From contig NZ_CP051627.1 in assembly GCF_023208015.1 (NCBI RefSeq), positions 2,666,001-2,730,000 of the forward strand: a stretch of 64,000 bases of DNA, given 5' to 3'. Below are positions 34,701 through 44,309 of this stretch, in pieces. Origin of the DNA: Thermobifida alba. GTDB taxonomy: Bacteria > Actinomycetota > Actinomycetes > Streptosporangiales > Streptosporangiaceae. The translations under genes were made by a program, and so were the position numbers. Every line of letters begins with the position of its first letter. Position 1 is the first letter of the stretch. Below the pieces are notes generated by a model that saw only the letters and a program-made list of their open reading frames with translations, searched no databases and was not told the DNA's origin.

Positions 34701-36047
34701 ATGCCCAAGTTCCTTAACCCGCGCACCACAATCGCCGCGACACTCTCCCTGGTCATGCTGACCGGGGGATGCGCCTACCTGTCCGGAGGGGGAGGGTCGG
34801 CGGGGGCTGATCCGGACTCCCCGGAATGCGAGCCCTACAAGCAGTGGCAGGACATCGGTGGCACCGTTTCCGTCTACGCCTCCATTCGCGACGTGGAGGC
34901 CGAACGCCTGGAACGCTCCTGGCAGCTGTTCACCGAGTGCACCGGGATCGACATCCAGTACGAGGGCAGCGGTGAGTTCGAGGCCCAGGTCCAGGTGAAG
35001 GTGGACGGCGGCAACGCGCCCGACATCGCCTTCTTCCCCCAGCCCGGCCTGCTCAAGCGCTTCGCCGACGCCGGCAGCCTGGTCGCCGCCCCCGAGAGCG
35101 TCCAGGAACTGGCCCGGGAGGGGTGGAGCGAGGACTGGCTGGACTACGCCACGATCGACGGCCAGCTGTACGCCACCCCGCTGGGCGCCAACTTCAAGTC
35201 CTTCGTCTGGTACTCGCCCACGTTCTTCTCCGACAACGGATACGAGGTCCCGCAGACCTGGGACGAGCTGATCGAACTGAGCGACGCCATCGCCGCCGAC
35301 GGCGTCAAGCCCTGGTGTGCGGGCCTGGAGTCCGGCGACGCCACCGGCTGGCCCGGCACCGACTGGATCGAGAACGTCATCCTGCGCGAGAACGGCCCCG
35401 ACGTCTACGACCAGTGGGTCAACCACGAGATCCCGTTCAACGACCCCAAGATCGCCGACGCGTTCGACCGGGCCGACGAGATCCTGCGCAACCCGGACTA
35501 CGTCAACGGCGGCTTCGGCAACGTGCAGAGCATCGCCGTCACCTCCTTCCAGGAGGCGGGCCTGCCCATCGTGGACGGCGAGTGCGGCATGTACCTGATG
35601 GGGTCCTTCTACGCCGCGCACTGGCCCGAGGGCACCGAGGTGTCGGAGACCGGTGACGTGTACGCGTTCAACCTGCCGCCGGTCGACCCCGCGCAGGGCA
35701 CCCCCGTCATGGGCGGCGGCGAGTTCGTCGGCGCGTTCGCCGACCGGCCCGAGGTCGTCGCGGTCCGCGAATATCTGGCCACCGCGGAGTACGCTAACAA
35801 CCGTGCGGCCGAAGGCGCCTGGTTCTCCGCACACAGGGGCCTTGACCTGGAGATTCTGGAGGTACCGACCGACCGCCTGGGCGCGGAGATCCTGCGTGAT
35901 CCCGACACCGTGTTCCGCTTCGACGGAAGCGACCTGATGCCCGCCGAGGTGGGGGCCGGAACGTTCTGGCGGGGCATGGTCAACTGGATCAACGGCGAGG
36001 ACACCGACGCCACCCTCGACTACATCGAGAACTCCTGGTCTTCCTGA
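34701..36047 (+). CDS. Sugar ABC transporter substrate-binding lipoprotein (AglE-like)
   Basis: About 448 residues. A lipoprotein signal peptide ends at TLSLVMLTGGCAY with the lipid-attachment Cys at residue 24. The mature part is a family-1 extracellular solute-binding protein: GTVSVYASIRDVEAERLERSW, NAPDIAFFPQPGLLKRFADAG, KSFVWYSPTFFSDNGYEVPQTWDELI and YLMGSFYAAHWPEG. Similarity in pattern is to alpha-glucoside binders, so a malto- or other oligosaccharide is likely. Two permease genes follow; no ATPase gene is present, so a shared MsiK-type ATPase elsewhere is expected. Confidence 0.88.
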   Translation: MPKFLNPRTTIAATLSLVMLTGGCAYLSGGGGSAGADPDSPECEPYKQWQDIGGTVSVYASIRDVEAERLERSWQLFTECTGIDIQYEGSGEFEAQVQVKVDGGNAPDIAFFPQPGLLKRFADAGSLVAAPESVQELAREGWSEDWLDYATIDGQLYATPLGANFKSFVWYSPTFFSDNGYEVPQTWDELIELSDAIAADGVKPWCAGLESGDATGWPGTDWIENVILRENGPDVYDQWVNHEIPFNDPKIADAFDRADEILRNPDYVNGGFGNVQSIAVTSFQEAGLPIVDGECGMYLMGSFYAAHWPEGTEVSETGDVYAFNLPPVDPAQGTPVMGGGEFVGAFADRPEVVAVREYLATAEYANNRAAEGAWFSAHRGLDLEILEVPTDRLGAEILRDPDTVFRFDGSDLMPAEVGAGTFWRGMVNWINGEDTDATLDYIENSWSS

Positions 36048-36113
36048 CACAGTCCGCTGGTCCGGGGCCGGTGTCCGCCGGTCCCGGACCGCCCCGATCG
36101 GAAGAGGACGGGA

Positions 36114-37100
36114 ATGGGTTTCTCCCTTGTCGAAGAGCTTCCCAAGCTCGTGTGGTTGGTGATCGGTGTCGCGGGCTTCCTGGCCGTCATCGGCGTCCTG
36201 CTGTTCCTGGTGGACGCCGGGCCGAAGAAGACCAGAACCGAGTGGTGGCAGGCCGCACTCTTCCTGTCGCCCGCGCTGGTCCTGCTCATCCTGGGCCTGG
36301 TCTACCCGGTCTTCCGCACCACCCTGCTGTCCTTCATGGACGGCCGGGGCACGGCCTGGGTGGGCCTGGACAACTACGTTCGCATGTTCACGCAGCCCCA
36401 GATCCTGGTCGTGCTGCGCAACACCTTCCTGTGGGTGCTGTTCGGGCCGGTGCTGGCCACCGCGATCGGCCTGTTCTACGCACTGCTGGTGGACCGCAGG
36501 CGGTTCGAGTCGGTGGCCAAGTCGCTGATCTTCATGCCGATGGCCATCTCGTTCGTCGGCGCCAGCATCATCTGGAAGTTCGTCTACGCCTACCGTCCGG
36601 CCGAAGCCGACCAGATCGGTCTGCTCAACCAGCTCATCGTGTGGTTCGGCGGCGAACCGCGGCTGTGGCTGCTGGAGACCCCGCTGAACACCCTGCTGCT
36701 GATCGTGGTGCTGATCTGGGTGCAGGCCGGGTTCGCGATGGTGGTGCTCTCCGCGGCCATCAAGGCCATCCCCGACGACATCATCGAGGCCGCCCGGATC
36801 GACGGCACCAGCGTGTGGTCGCACTTCCGGCACATCACGCTGCCCTCGGTGTGGCCGACGCTGATGGTCGTGCTGATCACCATCTCGGTGCAGACCCTGA
36901 AGGTGTTCGACATCGTGCGCACGATGACCGGCGGCCAGTACGAGACCAGCGTCATCGCCAACGAGATGTACGCCCAGGCGTTCCGCTACGGCGAGCTGGG
37001 CATGGGATCGGCGCTCGCGGTGTTCCTGTTCGTCCTGGTCGTTCCACTGGTCATCGTGCAGATGCGCACCAACCGACGTCTGAGGGAGGAGCAGCGATGA
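36114..37100 (+). CDS. Sugar ABC transporter permease (AglF-like)
   Basis: About 328 residues with eight probable membrane segments, two more than the usual six because of the N-terminal pair starting LVWLVIGVAGFLAVIGVLLFLV. The EAA loop that docks the ATPase is present (EAARIDGTSVWSHFRHITLP). Binding-protein-dependent permease of the MalF type. Preceded by GAAGAGG; its stop overlaps the next permease start (ATGA). Confidence 0.9.
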   Translation: MGFSLVEELPKLVWLVIGVAGFLAVIGVLLFLVDAGPKKTRTEWWQAALFLSPALVLLILGLVYPVFRTTLLSFMDGRGTAWVGLDNYVRMFTQPQILVVLRNTFLWVLFGPVLATAIGLFYALLVDRRRFESVAKSLIFMPMAISFVGASIIWKFVYAYRPAEADQIGLLNQLIVWFGGEPRLWLLETPLNTLLLIVVLIWVQAGFAMVVLSAAIKAIPDDIIEAARIDGTSVWSHFRHITLPSVWPTLMVVLITISVQTLKVFDIVRTMTGGQYETSVIANEMYAQAFRYGELGMGSALAVFLFVLVVPLVIVQMRTNRRLREEQR

Positions 37101-38146
37101 GCACGACCCCGCAGTCCCCGACCGCCGAGGAGGAGGGGGGCGGCGCGCGCCGGTCGTCGCCCGCCCCCGCGGACGGTCTCGGAGGCCGTGTCCCGCCCCT
37201 CCAGCCCGCGGCCGGGAAGGCCGCCGGGCAGGGCGCCCGCGAGTCGGCCGCGGCCCGGGTGCGCAGACGGCTGTCCAGTACCACGGCGAGCGTCATCGCG
37301 ATCGTCATCGCCGCCCTGTGGACCCTGCCCACCGCCGGGCTGTTCATCTCCTCGTTCCGTCCCGAACAGGAGATCAAGACCACCGGCTGGTGGACGATGT
37401 TCACCGACCCCCAGCTCACCCTGACCAACTACCGCGAGGTGCTGTTCTCCTCCAGCCAGGGGCAGCTCGCCAGCTACTTCGTGAACTCCTTCGTCATCAC
37501 CGTGCCCTCCACGGTGTTCGTGGTGCTCCTCGCTGCGCTGGCCGCCTACGCCCTGGCCTGGGTGAACTTCCCCGGCCGCGACTGGCTGTTCCTGGGGATC
37601 TTCGCGCTCCAGATCGTGCCCCTGCAGATGTCCCTGGTGCCGCTGCTGCGGTTCTTCTCCCAGGGGGTGAGCATCGGCGACATCCAGGTGCTGCCCGCCT
37701 GGGACCTGCCGGGCGCGTTCGCGTTCACCAACGTGTGGGTGGCGCACACGATCTTCGGCCTGCCCCTGGGCATCTTCCTGCTGCACAACTTCGTCTCGCA
37801 GCTGCCGCACAGCCTCTTCGAGGCCGCGCGGGTGGACGGCGCCGGACACGGGGTGCTGTTCCGCCGGGTGGTGCTGCCGCTGATCGTCCCCGCCCTGGTG
37901 TCGCTGGCGATCTTCCAGTTCCTGTGGGTGTGGAACGACCTGCTGGTGGCGCTGATCTTCGCGGGCGGCGACGTCTCCACCGCCCCGTTGACGGTCCGGC
38001 TGGCCGAGCTGGCGGGAACCCGGGGCAACGAGTGGCAGCGGCTCACCGCGGGCGCGTTCGTGTCCATGGTGGTCCCGCTGATCGTGTTCTTCACCCTGCA
38101 GCGGTACTTCGTCCGCGGCCTGCTCGCGGGCAGTGTGAAGGGTTGA
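37097..38146 (+). CDS. Sugar ABC transporter permease (AglG-like)
   Basis: About 349 residues. A disordered Pro/Gly/Ala-rich N-terminus of about 65 residues, unusual in length, precedes six membrane segments of a MalG-type permease. The EAA motif reads EAARVDGAGHGVLFRRVVLP and the C-terminus ends in FVRGLLAGSVKG as in the family. Translationally coupled to the first permease. Confidence 0.9.
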   Translation: MSTTPQSPTAEEEGGGARRSSPAPADGLGGRVPPLQPAAGKAAGQGARESAAARVRRRLSSTTASVIAIVIAALWTLPTAGLFISSFRPEQEIKTTGWWTMFTDPQLTLTNYREVLFSSSQGQLASYFVNSFVITVPSTVFVVLLAALAAYALAWVNFPGRDWLFLGIFALQIVPLQMSLVPLLRFFSQGVSIGDIQVLPAWDLPGAFAFTNVWVAHTIFGLPLGIFLLHNFVSQLPHSLFEAARVDGAGHGVLFRRVVLPLIVPALVSLAIFQFLWVWNDLLVALIFAGGDVSTAPLTVRLAELAGTRGNEWQRLTAGAFVSMVVPLIVFFTLQRYFVRGLLAGSVKG

Positions 38147-38152
38147 GTCCCC

Positions 38153-38205
38153 GTGACGGCAGCGGCCCCGGCCGGGCTCCACCCGGCCGGGGCCGCTGCC
38201 GTCAC
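38153..38205 (+). terminator. 24-bp perfect hairpin terminator
   Basis: A perfect 24-bp stem with a five-base CTCCA loop starts six bases after the permease stop. It can also serve the convergent fructosamine kinase gene. Confidence 0.85.
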
Positions 38206-38241
38206 GGACACGGGGCCCGCCGGACGGCCCGTCGGAACCGG

Positions 38242-39105
38242 TCACGCGCGCAGCGCCGCCCGGGCCGTCTCCAACACCATGGTGCGGTAGGCCGCTCCGA
38301 ACAGGCACACGTGCACCAGCAGCGGGTGCAGCTGGTGCAGGGGCACCCGCGCCCGCCAGCCCTCGCTCAACGGCGCGGTCTCGTTGTAGGCGTCGCGGAC
38401 CCGGTCCAGGTACGGCAGGCCGAACAGCGCCAGCATGGCCAGGTCCGCCTCCCGGTGGCCGCCGTGCGCCGCCGGGTCCACCACCACCGCGCCGTCGTCC
38501 TGCCAGAGCACGTTGCCGTTCCACAGGTCGCCGTGGACACGGGCCGGGGGCTCCGGGTCTCCCGCCAGGTGGTCGAGCGCGTCGAGCACCTTCTCGACCA
38601 GCCGGACGTCGCCCGGGGTGAGCGCACCCCGGTCGGCGGCACGGCGCAGGTAGGGCAGGATCCGCTGTTCGGCGTAGAACTCCGGCCACGCGGACCGCGG
38701 CGTGTTGTCCATGGGCAGCGGTCCGATGTAGCCGTCCCAGGTCGCGCCGAAGGACTCGGCGCCCGCCAGGTGCATGGCGGCGAGCTGGTGACCGAAGCGC
38801 TCGGCCGCCTCGGGGCTGGGCGGACGCTCCTCCACCCAGGCCAGCACCAGGGTGCGCTCGTCCCAGCCGGCGACCGGGGGCACCGGGGAGCCGAACGACC
38901 GGCCCAGCCAGTCCAGGCCGAGCGCCTCGGCGCGGAAGAGTCCGTCGATCCCCGGCGCCCCGTCGGGAAGCGCCTTGACGAAGAGGGGGGTCCCGTCGGC
39001 CAGTTCGACGCGGTACAGCCGCCACCGGTGGCTGGTTCCCGTCTCGGCGACGGCGGCGACCTCGCGTCCGGTCAGTTCGGTCACCCTGGCGGCGACGGAG
39101 TCCAC
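38242..39105 (-). CDS. Fructosamine kinase family protein
   Basis: About 287 residues from a GTG with AAGGGGG upstream. FN3K-type kinase-like fold: LFVKALPDGAPG (ATP-binding Lys), FRAEALGLDWLG, catalytic HGDLWNGNVLW and the metal-binding VVVDPAAHGGHREADLAM. These enzymes phosphorylate protein-bound ketoamines so that glycation is reversed. The gene lies ten bases after an LMW phosphatase; the two are commonly adjacent and may act in sequence. Confidence 0.92.
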   Translation of the reverse strand: MDSVAARVTELTGREVAAVAETGTSHRWRLYRVELADGTPLFVKALPDGAPGIDGLFRAEALGLDWLGRSFGSPVPPVAGWDERTLVLAWVEERPPSPEAAERFGHQLAAMHLAGAESFGATWDGYIGPLPMDNTPRSAWPEFYAEQRILPYLRRAADRGALTPGDVRLVEKVLDALDHLAGDPEPPARVHGDLWNGNVLWQDDGAVVVDPAAHGGHREADLAMLALFGLPYLDRVRDAYNETAPLSEGWRARVPLHQLHPLLVHVCLFGAAYRTMVLETARAALRA

Positions 39106-39115
39106 GTGTCCCCCT

Positions 39116-39631
39116 TCAGCGCGGGCCGAGCAGTGCGGCGAGCTCTCCGACGAGTCCCTTGGAGGCGGCTTCGATCATGGTGAGCACGGTGATGAAGCCG
39201 TCCTCGCCTCCGTAGTAGGGGTCGGGCACCTCGGGGTTGGGCCCCGCGCCGGGGGCGAAGGAGCGGAACAGGCGGATCCGCGCCTCGGTCTCCCCGTCGG
39301 GAGCGAGTCGGACCAGGTCGGCGAGGTTGTCGGTGTCCATGGCCAGGACCAGGTCGCGTTCGGCGAACCAGGCGGGGGAGAACTGGCGTGCGGCGTGTCC
39401 GGTCGGGTAGCCGTACTTGCGCAGGGTCGACGCGGCTCGCCTGTCCATGTCCGCTCCGACGTGCCAGTCGCCCGTACCTGCGCTGTCCACCTGGACCAGG
39501 TCGGCGAGTCCGGCGCGCGCGAGGTCGGTGATCAGGATCTTCTCCGCCATCGGGGAGCGGCAGATGTTACCGAGGCACACCACGCAGATGCGGTACGGCC
39601 CGGAGGGGTTACGGGGTTCGGGCAGGCTCAT
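39116..39631 (-). CDS. Low-molecular-weight protein-tyrosine phosphatase
   Basis: About 171 residues. The active-site loop CLGNICRS is at residues 19-26 (C19 nucleophile, R25), and VPDPYYGGEDGF near the C-terminus carries the general acid Asp. It is the first gene of a two-gene operon with the fructosamine kinase. It could act on phosphotyrosine proteins or, in this context, on a phosphosugar adduct; the latter is inference. Confidence 0.93.
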   Translation of the reverse strand: MSLPEPRNPSGPYRICVVCLGNICRSPMAEKILITDLARAGLADLVQVDSAGTGDWHVGADMDRRAASTLRKYGYPTGHAARQFSPAWFAERDLVLAMDTDNLADLVRLAPDGETEARIRLFRSFAPGAGPNPEVPDPYYGGEDGFITVLTMIEAASKGLVGELAALLGPR

Positions 39632-39724
39632 GGGACCAACCGTAGTCGAGAACCCGCCCGTGTGCTCGGAGACCGCTCCACCCCGGTGCCGGGGGTGTTC
39701 GCACCGTGCCCGGCCGCGGACGCC

Positions 39725-40156
39725 TCACCGCTGCGGCAGGCGCACCACGGTGACGAAGAAGTCGTCGATCTGGCGGACCACCTTGATGAACTGCTCGAAG
39801 TCGACGGGCTTGGTCACGTAGGCGTTGGCGTGCAGCTGGTAGCTGCGGATGATGTCCTCCTCGGCCTCCGAGGTGGTCAGGACGACGACGGGGATGCGGG
39901 CCAGGTCCTCGTCCTGCTTGATCTCCTGCAGGACCTCGCGTCCGTCCTTGCGGGGCAGGTTGAGGTCGAGCAGCACGAGATGCGGCCGGGGCGCCTGGGC
40001 GTACTCGCCCTCCCGGCGGAGGAAGCGCAGGGCCTCGACCCCGTCGGAGACCACGTGCAGGCGGTTGCCGACCTTGTGCTCCGCGAACGCCTCCCGGGTC
40101 ATGAGGGCGTCGCCGGGGTCGTCCTCGACCAGCAGCACCTCGATAGGTTGCACCAT
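39725..40156 (-). CDS. Response regulator (Rcp1-like, receiver only)
   Basis: About 143 residues made of one receiver domain: [11 protein letters not shown] acidic pocket, phospho-acceptor D64 in [24 protein letters not shown] and the switch Lys in [13 protein letters not shown]. No output domain. The sequence is of the type that pairs with phytochrome-like kinases. The start was set at the ATG before VQPIEVLL with a GAGG upstream; an earlier in-frame ATG would overlap the kinase stop. Last gene of a three-gene signalling operon. Confidence 0.9.
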   Translation of the reverse strand: MVQPIEVLLVEDDPGDALMTREAFAEHKVGNRLHVVSDGVEALRFLRREGEYAQAPRPHLVLLDLNLPRKDGREVLQEIKQDEDLARIPVVVLTTSEAEEDIIRSYQLHANAYVTKPVDFEQFIKVVRQIDDFFVTVVRLPQR

Positions 40157-40184
40157 GCGGACCTCGTTCAATCCCCAAACCTTC

Positions 40185-41861
40185 TCATCTGTCGGCGCCA
40201 TCGGCGTCCTGTCCGGACCGCTCGGTCAGCGGTGACGCCTCTTCGTCGGAGTGGTCGTCGTCCTTGTCCGTGTCCACCGGCAGCGACCAGCAGATCCGGG
40301 TTCCCGGCTCGTCGGAGTCGGAGTCCAGCCAGATGCGTCCGCCGTGGAACTCCACGATCTTCTTGCACATGGCCAGCCCGATCCCCGTGCCGCCGTACTT
40401 GTCGCGCGTATGCAGTCGTTGGAAGATCACGAAGATCCGCTCAGCGTACTGCGGCTCGATGCCGATCCCATTATCGGCGCAACAGAACACCCACTCGGCC
40501 CCCTCCCGCCGGACACTGATGTGCACGCGGGCCGACTCCTCGCCGCGGAACTTCACGGCGTTGCCGATCAGGTTGAAGAAGACCTGGGTCAGCAGGGTGC
40601 GGTCCCCCTGGACCTCGGGCAGCGGGTCTCCCGTGACCACGGCCTCGGCCTCCTCCAACGCCGAGCCGAGGCTGGCGAGCGCGTCGTCGAGCACGCTGTT
40701 GAGGTCCACGGTGCCGAAGTTCTTGGTCCGTCCCACGCGGGAGAACGCCAACAGGTCGTTGATCAGGGTCTGCATGCGCTTGGCCCCCTCGACCGCGAAG
40801 TCGATGTAGGAGTCGGCGCGCTCGTCCAACTGCCCGTGGTAGCGGCGTTTGAGCAGCTGGCAGAAGCTGGCGACCTTGCGCAGCGGTTCCTGGAGGTCGT
40901 GGGAGGCGACGTAGGCGAACTGCTCCAGCTCCAGGTTGGAGCGGCGCAGCTCCTCGGTCTGGCGCTCCAGCAGTTCCGACTGCTCCTGGAGGGCGCGCCG
41001 GGCGGTGCCGACCTCGTCGAGTTCGTGCACGATGCGTTCCCGCATGGCGTCCACGTTGCTGGCGACCCGTTCGATCTCGGGCGGCGCCTCCAGTTCGATG
41101 CGGTGGGTGTAGTAGCCGTCCGAGACCTGCTGGAGGTGACGTCCCAGTTCGTCCAGCGGGCGCAGCACCCAGTGCTGGAGCATCACCCACAGGAAGCCGC
41201 ACAGCACCACGATGACCACGCCCACCAGCATCAGCAGCGCGGCGAGCTGCTGGGTGGCCGAGGACAGCTCCGCCTGGGCCTCCTCCAGTGCGGCGGTGAC
41301 GCGCCCCTGGGCGCTGCTGGACGCCTCCCGCAGGTAGTTGAAGCGCTCCTCGCCGAGCTGGACGTCGGCGGGGGTGAGCTGCTCGCCGTTGCGGACCTTG
41401 TCCAGGACCGGTTCGGCGAACTCGCTGCTCCACGACTCCCCCGCGGCCAGCAGGGCCTCGATGTCGGAGTCGATGGCGGGGTTGTCCCGGGCCGCCTGCT
41501 CCAGTTGGGGGAGGCTCGCGTCCAGGGTGCGGCGGCCCTGTTCGTACGGTTCCAGGGAGTCGAGCGTTCCGGTGGCCGCGTAGCTGCGGATGCCGTTGTC
41601 CTGGTTGTAGTAGGCGGCCATGGTCTGGTGGAGGGCGCTCTGTGCGGGAGTGAGCTGTTCGACCTGGCGGACCACCGCCTCGCGCGCCTCCAGGGCGGTG
41701 ACGACGATGGTGGCCACGGAGGCGATGAGGACGACGCCCACCGAGATCAGCAGTACGGTGACGCGTCGCCGCAGCGACCAGGGACGGGTGAAGAGCGCTC
41801 CCGCGACCGAAGTCGCTCCGCCCCCCGATGCGGTGTCGGAGTTCACGTGGTCATTCCCCAT
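40185..41861 (-). CDS. Sensor histidine kinase with CHASE3-like sensor and HAMP
   Basis: About 558 residues. A membrane segment at about 33-56 and another at about 205-230 bracket an extracellular helical domain of CHASE3 type. HAMP follows ([14 protein letters not shown]), then a coiled coil, the H box [17 protein letters not shown] box NLIGNAVKF, and G boxes DNGIGIEP and [19 protein letters not shown]. The C-terminal tail is acidic. Start overlaps the upstream phosphatase stop by 11 bases. The adjacent receiver-only protein is its likely partner. Confidence 0.92.
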   Translation of the reverse strand: MGNDHVNSDTASGGGATSVAGALFTRPWSLRRRVTVLLISVGVVLIASVATIVVTALEAREAVVRQVEQLTPAQSALHQTMAAYYNQDNGIRSYAATGTLDSLEPYEQGRRTLDASLPQLEQAARDNPAIDSDIEALLAAGESWSSEFAEPVLDKVRNGEQLTPADVQLGEERFNYLREASSSAQGRVTAALEEAQAELSSATQQLAALLMLVGVVIVVLCGFLWVMLQHWVLRPLDELGRHLQQVSDGYYTHRIELEAPPEIERVASNVDAMRERIVHELDEVGTARRALQEQSELLERQTEELRRSNLELEQFAYVASHDLQEPLRKVASFCQLLKRRYHGQLDERADSYIDFAVEGAKRMQTLINDLLAFSRVGRTKNFGTVDLNSVLDDALASLGSALEEAEAVVTGDPLPEVQGDRTLLTQVFFNLIGNAVKFRGEESARVHISVRREGAEWVFCCADNGIGIEPQYAERIFVIFQRLHTRDKYGGTGIGLAMCKKIVEFHGGRIWLDSDSDEPGTRICWSLPVDTDKDDDHSDEEASPLTERSGQDADGADR

Positions 41862-42999
41862 AGGTGACGAGCAGCATCGCGACGTCGTCCTGGAGCGGAC
41901 CGCCGTTGTGCTGTTCGGCTTCGTCCACGAGGCGCTCGGGCAGTTGGGCGATCGAGGTTCCCGAGGCGAGGACGCCTTCGACGATGCGGGACAGGCCGGT
42001 GACGCCGAGCCGGTCGGAGCCGTTGCCGTCGTAGGCGTCCACCAGTCCGTCGGTGTAGAGCATGAGGGTGGCTCCGCGGGGGAAGGGGAAGCTCTCGACC
42101 GTCGCCTCGACGTCGAAGAGCATGCCCAGCGGCGGGCGGGGTTCGGCGTCCACCTCGATGACCCGCCGGTCCGGGCTGAGGACCAGCGGCGGCGGGTGGC
42201 CGAACAGCCGGATCCGCGCCTCCTCCGCGCCCCGGTCGATGCTGACCTGGCAGAGCGTGGCGTACATCTCGTCCTGGGCGCGTTCGGAGACGAGGATCTT
42301 CTCCAGGGCGGACAGCAGCCGCTCCTCCGCGACCCCTCCCATGACCAGGGCCCGCCAGGCGATGCGCAGGTTGACGCCGAGCGCGGCCTCGTCCGGGCCG
42401 TGGCCGCTGACGTCGCCGACGATGAGGTGGGTGGTGCCCTCCCGCTCCACCGCGTCGAAGAAGTCGCCGCCGACCAGGGCCCGTTTGCGGCCGGGCCGGT
42501 AGAAGGACCGGGGCACCAGGAGGGACTCGTCGAGCAGCAACTGCGGCAGCAGCCCCCGTTCCAGGCGCATGTTCTCCCGGGCGTGCAGCTCGGCCTCGCG
42601 CAGTTGGCGCGCGTTCTCGTCGGCGCGCTGGCGTTCCACCGAGTAGCGCAGGCTGCGGGCCAGCAGGGAGCCGTCGACCTGCCCTTTGACCAGGTAGTCC
42701 TGGGCTCCGGCGGCCACTGCGGCGATGCCCTCGTGCTCGTCGTCCAGTCCGGTCAGGACGACGACCGCGGCGGACTCGGCCGCGGTGAGGACCTCACGCA
42801 GCAGGTCCATGCCGCGCGCGTCGGGCAGGTTGAGGTCGAGCAGCACGCAGCCGCGGAACGCGGGCAGGTGCGGCCGGGCCTCGGCCAGTGTGGTGACCCA
42901 GGTGATCTTGGCGTTGAGTGCTGTGTCCGCGAGGAACTCCTCGACGAGGAGTCGGTCCGCGGGGTCGTCCTCGATCAGGAGGATGTCTACTGATTCCAC
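41851..42999 (-). CDS. Receiver-domain SpoIIE/PP2C-type phosphatase
   Basis: About 382 residues. An N-terminal receiver (VDILLIEDDPADR, phospho-acceptor D55 in [22 protein letters not shown]) is joined by a coiled coil to an RsbU-like PP2C domain (RALVGGDFFDAV, LIVGDVSGHGPDEAALGVNLR, LMLYTDGLVDAYDGNG, LQDDVAMLLV) with the metal-binding Asp residues. Such proteins dephosphorylate anti-sigma-factor antagonists in response to a kinase. The GTG with GAGG upstream is taken as start; a GTG 27 codons earlier is possible but lacks a ribosome site. Confidence 0.9.
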   Translation of the reverse strand: MESVDILLIEDDPADRLLVEEFLADTALNAKITWVTTLAEARPHLPAFRGCVLLDLNLPDARGMDLLREVLTAAESAAVVVLTGLDDEHEGIAAVAAGAQDYLVKGQVDGSLLARSLRYSVERQRADENARQLREAELHARENMRLERGLLPQLLLDESLLVPRSFYRPGRKRALVGGDFFDAVEREGTTHLIVGDVSGHGPDEAALGVNLRIAWRALVMGGVAEERLLSALEKILVSERAQDEMYATLCQVSIDRGAEEARIRLFGHPPPLVLSPDRRVIEVDAEPRPPLGMLFDVEATVESFPFPRGATLMLYTDGLVDAYDGNGSDRLGVTGLSRIVEGVLASGTSIAQLPERLVDEAEQHNGGPLQDDVAMLLVTYGE

Positions 43000-43455
43000 G
43001 GCGCCTCGGAGGGGTGCGCTTCGCGTGCCTGGGGGTGGGGGCACGTTCGGCGGCTCGTGCCCTGTCTTTCCAATGTCCACATACCGCCTCTACGTCGACT
43101 GTCTCTTCAGCACCCGGGAGCAGATCGTGCGGGGGGTCGGTGTCATGGCTCCCCTCCAGGTCCGACACCGGTGTGCTGGGGCGCCTGGCAGGGCGAGCGC
43201 ACCGGGGGCGCGGTCGTCCAGCCCGACTCCGTTTCTCCCTCCAGGCTGGTTCGCGAAAAGTTCGTGCCAGTCAAACGATAATGGCCCGGCTCCGCACACC
43301 GCCAGCAGCGCAGGCCGGAAACGTCCGACACCCGACCGGGGGAACGGGCCGGGCTCCGGGCTCATGGAACATCGCTTCGTCCGTCGCGACCAGGATACTC
43401 GCCGCCCTCCGGACGCGCCGACGCCGCCGGGCCGCTGGTGGTGGACCGAAGTTTT
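43000..43455. other. Noncoding divergent region
   Basis: About 450 bases between the signalling operon and the heme oxygenase promoter. Short open frames here have poor codon character. No RNA gene was recognised; promoters for both directions are expected. Confidence 0.35.
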
Positions 43456-43511
43456 TTGACGACATGTCGTCATCAAGCATTGTGCTCTCCGCCTTCAAGC
43501 GACATCATGTC
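43456..43511 (+). promoter_or_regulatory. Heme oxygenase promoter with two palindromes
   Basis: A -35-like TTGACG (43456-43461) is followed after 16 bases by CATTGT. It overlaps TGACGACATGTCGTCA (43457-43472), a perfect 16-bp palindrome. A second dyad GACAT-C-ATGTC lies at 43501-43511. Both share the half-site GACAT/ATGTC and may bind the TetR regulator encoded downstream. They do not resemble an iron box. Confidence 0.55.
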
Positions 43512-43570
43512 ATATCAAATCCTCGGTTTCCTGACTTCTCCCCGGGCACCGGACAGAAGGAGCTCCCCCC

Positions 43571-44266
43571 ATGGGCACGGCACAGGCCACGCAGCAGCAG
43601 TCCGCCTCCTCGACCTTCTCCGAACGGCTCCGCAACGACACCTGGCAGGCGCACGGCGCCGCCGAGGCCCACGACTTCTCCCGGGCCCTGCTCTCCGGCA
43701 CCCTGCCCCGCGAGGGCTACGTCGCCCTGGTCGTCCAGCACTACTTCCTCTACACCGCGCTCGAAGAGGTCTCCCGGGCCCTCGCCGACCACCCCGTCGG
43801 CGGCGCCGTGCACTTCCCCGAACTGCACCGGGTCCCCGCCCTCGAACGCGACCTGGCCTTCCTGTGCGGTCCCGACTGGCGCGAGGCCGTCGCCCCCCTG
43901 CCCGCCACCCGGGCCTACGCCGAGCGCATCCGGTGGACCGCCGACTGGCCCGCGGGCTTCATCGCCCACCACTACACCCGCTACCTCGGCGACCTGTCGG
44001 GCGGACAGCTCATCAAGAAGGTCGTCCAGCGCACCTACGGCTTCGACGACGGCGCGGGCTTCGAGTTCTACGTCTTCGACCGGCTGGGAAGCCTGCCCAG
44101 GTTCAAGAACGGCTACCGCGCCGCCCTGGACGCCCTGGAGTTGGACGAGGCCGAACAGCGGCGGGCCGTCGAGGAGGCGCGCCTGGCCTACCGGTTCAAC
44201 AACGAGATGATGGCCGAACTGGACCGCTCCCACCCGCTGCCCCGCACCCCCGACCACGCGTCGTGA
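43571..44266 (+). CDS. Heme oxygenase (biliverdin-producing)
   Basis: About 231 residues, typical of HmuO/HO-1-type enzymes. The proximal heme ligand is H28 in DTWQAHGAAEAHDFSRALLSG, and the distal-helix signature GDLSGGQ is at 140-146, preceded by IAHHYTRYL. The enzyme opens heme to biliverdin, CO and Fe2+, giving iron from host or environmental heme. An in-line TetR gene follows 43 bases later. No heme-uptake genes lie next to it. Confidence 0.93.
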   Translation: MGTAQATQQQSASSTFSERLRNDTWQAHGAAEAHDFSRALLSGTLPREGYVALVVQHYFLYTALEEVSRALADHPVGGAVHFPELHRVPALERDLAFLCGPDWREAVAPLPATRAYAERIRWTADWPAGFIAHHYTRYLGDLSGGQLIKKVVQRTYGFDDGAGFEFYVFDRLGSLPRFKNGYRAALDALELDEAEQRRAVEEARLAYRFNNEMMAELDRSHPLPRTPDHAS

Positions 44267-44271
44267 GGACC

Positions 44272-44300
44272 GTGGCACGGCTCCCGGTGAGACGTGCCAC
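44272..44300 (+). promoter_or_regulatory. Inverted repeat before tetR
   Basis: Perfect 8-bp arms GTGGCACG and CGTGCCAC around a 13-base loop lie directly before the tetR start. It could be an attenuating hairpin after the heme oxygenase gene or an operator; no T run follows. Confidence 0.4.
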
Positions 44301-44309
44301 GATAGGGAT

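Noticed and set aside
34593-36833. 746-codon minus-strand open frame
   Set aside because: Antisense to the substrate-binding protein and permease; low-complexity composition.
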